Below are positions 43,607 to 47,990 of a stretch of 47,990 bases of DNA, piece after piece. The stretch's first letter is position 1. Each line of letters opens with the position of its first letter. The DNA lies in assembly GCA_027604665.1 (NCBI GenBank), contig JADGIZ010000016.1, forward strand, positions 1-47,990. Reading direction: 5' to 3'. The notes below the pieces were generated by a model. That model was not told the origin of the DNA. It worked only from the letters and a program-made list of their open reading frames with translations, and searched no databases. The DNA comes from Polyrhizophydium stewartii (lineage: Eukaryota; Chytridiomycota; Chytridiomycetes; Rhizophydiales). A program made the translations under genes and the position numbers.

Positions 43607-44528
43607 ATGACGACCACCGAGGCCAGCCAGACACAGCAGCCCCGCGGCGCGCTGCTCGTCGTCGAGGGCGGCGACAGGTGCGGCAAGACATCGCAGTGCA
43701 CGCGGCTGCTCGACGCCCTGCATGCGCGCGGCATCGATGCGCGGGCCGTCAAGTTCCCCGGTGCGCTGCCGGGTCCTTCCCCCCCCCACCGACTGCTGCC
43801 ACCCCGACTTGCTTGCGCTGACGCTCTCCGCTTCCGGACAGACCGCACGTCCGAGACCGGCAAGCTCATCGACTTGTACCTCAAAGGCGCCAAGGACGTT
43901 GACGATCACGCCGTGCACCTGCTGTTCTCGGCGAACCGCTGGGAGTCCATGTGCGTTCGCCATCACGCCCTCCACCCACCACCACCACCTGGAATCGTGC
44001 TGGGTCCGAATCTCTGACCGGGACCACCACCTGCGCGCAGGAAGCACATCCGAGCGCTGCTGGAGCAGGGCACAACGCTCGTGGTCGACCGATACGCATT
44101 CTCGGGCGTGGCGTACTCGGCTGCCAAGGGCCTTGACCTCGAGTGGTGCAAGCAGCCGGACCGCGGCCTGCTGCGGCCCGACCTTGTCCTCTTTCTCGAT
44201 CTCGATCCGATCGCTGCAGCCCGCCGCGCAGGATACGGCGAGGAGCGGTACGAGCGCGTCGACATGCAGCAGCGCGTGCGCAGCAACTTCATGTCGCTCG
44301 CGGACGGATCGTGGAAGGTATGCTGCGCGAGTGTGTGCCGGATGCGATGGAGGTCTGCAGAAACCCGAGCGACGGAGAGTGGAGAAGGTGATGCTGACTC
44401 TTGCGACACAGATTCTCGATGCAAGCCGCACCGTCGATGAGATTGCCGCCGATGTATCGGCTGCCGCCATTGCGGCCGTCGAGGCTGCGCGTAGCACGCC
44501 GCTCTGCTCGGATCTGTGGTGCAGCTAA
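43607..44528 (+). CDS. CDC8: Thymidylate kinase (dTMP kinase)
   Basis: Four exons (43607-43760, 43842-43950, 44041-44317, 44412-44528) encode 218 residues. The P-loop is [25 protein letters not shown] lies after intron 1, [18 protein letters not shown] carries the DRY motif, and the LID is [11 protein letters not shown]. The enzyme phosphorylates dTMP to dTDP with ATP and is essential for dTTP supply. Length and motifs match eukaryotic Cdc8/DTYMK, with the catalytic Arg in the P-loop (type I) rather than the bacterial LID arrangement. Each intron has a CTGAC motif near its acceptor. Confidence 0.95.
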
Positions 44529-44772
44529 AGCCGCCCCACACCAACAATCCCCACGTTCATGTCAACAAATACATACACACACCATGATGCATGCATGCGC
44601 ATTCCCGTCTTCTCAAAAAGAAAGATGCATCAACAATGTGGCGGCGCCACTCGCGAGACTCTGCGAGGCATTCAATCGCATTGCTTCCGCTTGGGGATAC
44701 ACACACTCGTTCGCGCGCCGCCGCCTCCAGAGCCTCCAAATCCAAAAGAGCAGTCTCCCATATCAAAGCCGC

Positions 44773-45850
44773 TCAGGCCGACGAGCCACCAGCGTCCTTC
44801 TCCAATCTCCGGCGGCGCACGTCGTCGTTGTAGACGCGCGCCATGTTGACCTCGACCGTGGTGATCTGCTCCTTGAGGAACTCGAGATCCTCGTTGACCT
44901 GCTCGAGGGTCGTCAGGGCGCTCTTGAGCTTCGTGGACAGCAACTCTGACGCCTCGTCGAGCGTGTATTCGAGCATGACGTTGGCCTGCAGGCGTGGAGT
45001 GCCGATCGGCCGTCGGTGTCGTCAGCACGCTGTCCATCAACGATCTTCTGCCGCATGTCTGGCAAGGTGGAAGCGAGATCTGGCAAGCGAGTGCGATCGG
45101 AAAGAGGGGGATGAGCGAGGCGAGAGAGACGCACGCCGAGCCACAGGTTGACTGTCTTGGTGGGCGGGATCGACGCGCGGGCCCACAGGGTGTCCGAGAG
45201 CTCAAACTCGGTCGCAATGGGCTCGTCCGAGTCCTGCAAAGGCAACCAAAGTCAGCGAGAGGCTGGTCGGCTGGCGGGCGGGCGAGCGAGCGAGCAGCCT
45301 CGCCACGGAGGCGAGCACGGCGCACCTCCTTGCTCTTGAGGAACAGCACCATCTCGAGCGTCTTCTTGATCTCGGGCGCCTTGGACTCGAGGCCCGCCTT
45401 GCGCTGCAGGAGGTGCGTTTCCATGAAGCGGTACTTGCTGATCATCTCTTGGAACTTGCGCAGCGTGCCCTCGTAGTCGCCGTCGGGCACGAACTTGGCC
45501 ACGTCGTCCTGGCAGCGGCGGCGGCGAAAGGCGGGGCGGTGCGCAGGTCGCACGTGCGTGCGTGCGCAGGTGGGGGGAGGGCGCCAGGGGCAGGGTCGAG
45601 CGACGCCGGCAGGCGTGCGCGGCGGCGTGGGGGTGTTTGGATCCCGTCAGCCTCGCCTTGTCGGCGACGTTGCCGGGGCAGCACCGAGCCGCGGGCGGAC
45701 GAGAGCGCCGGCCGGTGCTGCTGCCGCAGAGGGATACAGGTTGCCAGGATGCCAGTGTGCCCGTGGTGCACGGGCGGGGCGGCGAGCGCTGGCACGTACC
45801 ACGAACGGCGCAGCCGGGATGCCCCGGGGGTTGCCCTCGACTTCCATCAT
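44773..45850 (-). CDS. Prefoldin subunit 3 (VBP1/Pac10/Gim2)
   Basis: Four exons (45850-45800, 45508-45326, 45233-45135, 44985-44773) total 182 codons, giving 181 residues. They join as NPRGIPAAPFV|DDVAKFVPDG, LFLKSKE|DSDEPIATEFEL, VNLWLG|ANVMLEYTLDEA. The ending TTVEVNMARVYNDDVRRR is diagnostic for the alpha-class prefoldin subunit 3. Two coiled-coil helices flank the beta hairpins (RASIPPTKTVNLWLG). The hexameric prefoldin delivers actin and tubulin to the CCT chaperonin. The first intron is 291 nt, long for this window. Two adjacent ATGs (45850 and 45847) are possible starts. Confidence 0.95.
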
Positions 45851-46053
45851 CCAGGTCGGGGAAAGTTTGGGCTGCGCCCATCGTGCGGCCTTGACGATCC
45901 TGGCATCCCTTCAGGTCATCCTGCATCCGCTCGATGGTGTGCACGAGGCCAGCTGAGAGACGACCGGCACTCGAAAGCCCCCCCCCCGATGGCCCAGGAC
46001 GCAGCACCAGGCTCCCCATCTGGAGATTTCGCCCAGCTTGCCCCGAAACGGCG

Positions 46054-47990
46054 ATGCCGCCATCCCACTGGGACCGGCTGCCCATCGAGCTGCGCGATAT
46101 GGTTATCGACGCCGGCGACGAGCTCACGCGGCTCTCGGCGGGCCGCCTGCCGCGGTGGCAGCTGCGGGCAGCGAGCCGGCAGACCGCGGCGCGGCTGTGG
46201 GAGCTTGCGGTCAGCAGCGAGTGGCAAGGCGACCTGCGCCTGCTGCCGCCGTCCGACTCGGCCGCGGCGGTCGTCGAGGCGGTCCGCAGCCGCGCCATGT
46301 ACAGGCGGCTGCGGGCGCTGGGCGGGCAGCACGCTGGCGTGGTCGAGCACCGCTGGACGAGGGCGCTTGCACGCTGCGCGGTCGGCAACTCGTGGGCCGA
46401 CGAGCTTGCTGGGTTCCCGCCGCGGCTGCTTGTCGAGGCGGCGGCCAGGACGGGCGACGTGCGGCTGCTGCACGAGCTTGTTGTCGAGCGGCAGGCGGCG
46501 GGCGTCTTCCCGAAGCACGTATACGTCGCGGCGCGGGCAGGCCAGCTCGAGGTGCTGCAGTGGATCCAAGAGACGGGCCAGCCGGCGGGAATGTGGCGGC
46601 CGTGGCCTCGCAACGCCAAGGTGCACGAGGTTGCGGCCATGTGTGGGCACGTCCATGTTATGGACTGGCTCCACGCGCAGGGGCTCGGCGGGCGGTACTC
46701 GGAGAGCTGCCTGCGGTTCGCGGGGTCGCACGGATACAGCGATGTCATCAGGCGGGTGCTTGAACTGCAGCCCGAGACCAACGTCGTCATGGTGCTCACG
46801 AACGCGCTTGCGAGCGGGCATGCGGATCTGGCGACGTGGCTGTTCCACCGGCTGCCGACGCACCACCGGCTGCCGCGGGTGACGCTCTCTGCGGCGGCAC
46901 GGGTCAACCACACGTTCATTCTCAACCAGGGGCTGAGCCGCGAGCAGTATGTGCTGTCGCCGTCGCTACCGCTCACGGCGGCGGCGGCCGGATGGAGAGA
47001 TCTGGTCGAGCGGCTGCACAAAATGGATCCCGCGGCGGACTGGATGGCTGGTGCATTGGACCGGGCGGCGGCCGAGGGCCACCTCGCTGTCGTCGAGTTT
47101 CTACACGCCAACCGACCCGAGGGCTGCACGCAAGAGGCCATGGACGAGGCGGCGGTCGGCGGGCATCTAGACGTGGTGATGTTTCTCGACCGGCACCGGC
47201 GCGAGGGATGCACGACGGCCGCGATGGATGGAGCCGCAGCCAACGGGCATCTGGCAATTGTCAAGTACCTGCACGAGTTCCGCGCCGAGGGCTGCACGAC
47301 CGAGGCAATGGACGGCGCCGCGACTAACGGGCAGCTGGCGATGGTCAGGTGGCTGCACGCGCACCGCGCCGAGGGATGCACGACAAAGGCGGTTGACGGG
47401 GCGGCGGCCAACGGGCATCTTGATGTTGTGCAATGGCTCTTGAACCACCGGGCCGAAGGCGGCACGCAGAACGGGATGGACGGCGCGGTTGTGGGCGGGC
47501 ACGTCGAGGTTGCGCAGGTGCTGTTTGGCAAGTTCGGGCAGCGCGCGCGGGCACGGGCCACGACCAAGGCGGCGCAGCACGGGCACTTTGAGATGGTGCG
47601 ATGGCTGGACGAGAGCGGGGCGGGCGAGTTTACGAACAGCACGATGGACGAGGCGGCGGCGAGCGGGTGGGTGCGGATCGTGGCGTATCTGAGCGAGCAC
47701 CGCGCCGAGGGCTGCACGACGGCGGCGATGGACCGGGCGGCGGGCGGCGGGCACCTGGACGTGGTCGAGTACCTGCACGCGAACCGGCGCGAGGGGGCGA
47801 CGTATGCTGCGATGGACGCTGCCGCGCGGGCGGGGTATCTCGAGGTCGTCGAGTTTCTGCACGAGCGGCGCGACGAGGGGTGCTCTGAGGAGGCTGCGGA
47901 CGGGGCGGTCGAGCGCGGGCACCTGGACGTCGTGCGGTTCCTTGGGCAGCACCGCAGCGAGGGGTGCAGCCTGAGGTCGCGGGAGATGCT
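46054..47990 (+). CDS. Ankyrin-repeat protein, 3' end beyond the window
   Basis: An open frame from ATG 46054 to the right edge, at least 645 residues with no stop. The start MPPSHWDRLPIELRDMVIDA places an F-box-like LPIELRDMVIDAGDEL at the same position as in the left-end ankyrin protein. Residues 30-330 contain diverged ankyrin units. From about residue 340 come at least nine regular units of about 34 residues, with the pattern AMD.AA..GHL.VV.(W/Y/F)L...R.EGCT, one unit lacking the EGCT turn. Such proteins are protein-binding scaffolds and the ligand is unknown. Codon use is strongly GC3-biased, which leaves the opposite strand open as a spurious ORF. The gene is divergent from prefoldin 3 with a 203-bp gap. 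Confidence 0.88.
   Translation, partial: MPPSHWDRLPIELRDMVIDAGDELTRLSAGRLPRWQLRAASRQTAARLWELAVSSEWQGDLRLLPPSDSAAAVVEAVRSRAMYRRLRALGGQHAGVVEHRWTRALARCAVGNSWADELAGFPPRLLVEAAARTGDVRLLHELVVERQAAGVFPKHVYVAARAGQLEVLQWIQETGQPAGMWRPWPRNAKVHEVAAMCGHVHVMDWLHAQGLGGRYSESCLRFAGSHGYSDVIRRVLELQPETNVVMVLTNALASGHADLATWLFHRLPTHHRLPRVTLSAAARVNHTFILNQGLSREQYVLSPSLPLTAAAAGWRDLVERLHKMDPAADWMAGALDRAAAEGHLAVVEFLHANRPEGCTQEAMDEAAVGGHLDVVMFLDRHRREGCTTAAMDGAAANGHLAIVKYLHEFRAEGCTTEAMDGAATNGQLAMVRWLHAHRAEGCTTKAVDGAAANGHLDVVQWLLNHRAEGGTQNGMDGAVVGGHVEVAQVLFGKFGQRARARATTKAAQHGHFEMVRWLDESGAGEFTNSTMDEAAASGWVRIVAYLSEHRAEGCTTAAMDRAAGGGHLDVVEYLHANRREGATYAAMDAAARAGYLEVVEFLHERRDEGCSEEAADGAVERGHLDVVRFLGQHRSEGCSLRSREM

Noticed and set aside
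45252..47717. 821-codon ORF on the minus strand across the right ankyrin gene and prefoldin 3
   Set aside because: It mirrors the ankyrin repeat periodicity of the real plus-strand frame and runs through prefoldin exons and introns in another frame.
1..47990. tRNA, rRNA, CRISPR arrays, transposons or viral insertions
   Set aside because: I saw no tRNA T-loop pattern, no direct-repeat/spacer array, no transposase or reverse-transcriptase motifs and no terminal repeats. The ankyrin proteins alone are not evidence for viral origin.

Overview
The window looks like nuclear DNA of a zoosporic (flagellated) fungus, most likely a chytrid. It is visibly GC-rich and gene-dense. Most genes carry short spliceosomal introns of about 57-150 nt, with donors mostly GTGAGT, GTGCGT or similar and a recurrent CTGAC branch-point-like motif 13-35 nt before the acceptor. 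The proteins are clearly eukaryotic. A fungal-type ER BiP ends in HDEL, an LRR protein resembles the fungal spindle-pole scaffold Nud1/Cdc11, and a SPAG17/PF6 axonemal central-pair protein implies a motile flagellum. Long ankyrin proteins with an 'EGCT..AMD.AA..GHL.VV.WLH' repeat fit the ankyrin expansions of some chytrids. The genus is not determined from sequence.

Layout, left to right: an ankyrin-repeat protein (+); a NIT1-type amidase (-) with a CA/GT-rich intron; NudC (-), divergent from mitochondrial uL14m (+); a 1227-aa Nud1/Cdc11/centriolin-like LRR protein (-) whose start codon lies 71 bp from that of SPAG17 (+); a 3301-aa Tel1/ATM checkpoint kinase (+); a 740-aa coiled-coil protein (+); the ribosome-rescue GTPase Hbs1 (+); a low-complexity protein with an Hbs1/Ski7-like PSPDD motif (+); a 943-aa GT92-domain membrane protein (+); BiP/Kar2 (-); complex I 30-kDa subunit NDUFS3 (-), divergent from mitochondrial uS7m (+); mitochondrial bL31m (-), divergent from thymidylate kinase (+) with only 38 bp between starts; prefoldin subunit 3 (-); and a second ankyrin protein (+) that runs off the right edge.

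This is mostly an ordinary housekeeping region, with no operon-like logic. The arrangement is still informative. Four divergent pairs have intergenic gaps of 38-126 bp. Three genes for mitochondrial ribosomal proteins and one for complex I sit in such pairs. The Nud1-like/SPAG17 pair couples a spindle-pole or centriole candidate with a flagellar gene. Exon phases were checked by hand. For Tel1, Hbs1, the LRR protein, GT92, thymidylate kinase, prefoldin 3, uL14m, the coiled-coil gene and the Ski7-like gene the exon sums are exact multiples of three. The same phase arithmetic requires four introns with GC-AG rather than GT-AG termini. No tRNA, rRNA, CRISPR array or transposon was recognised.
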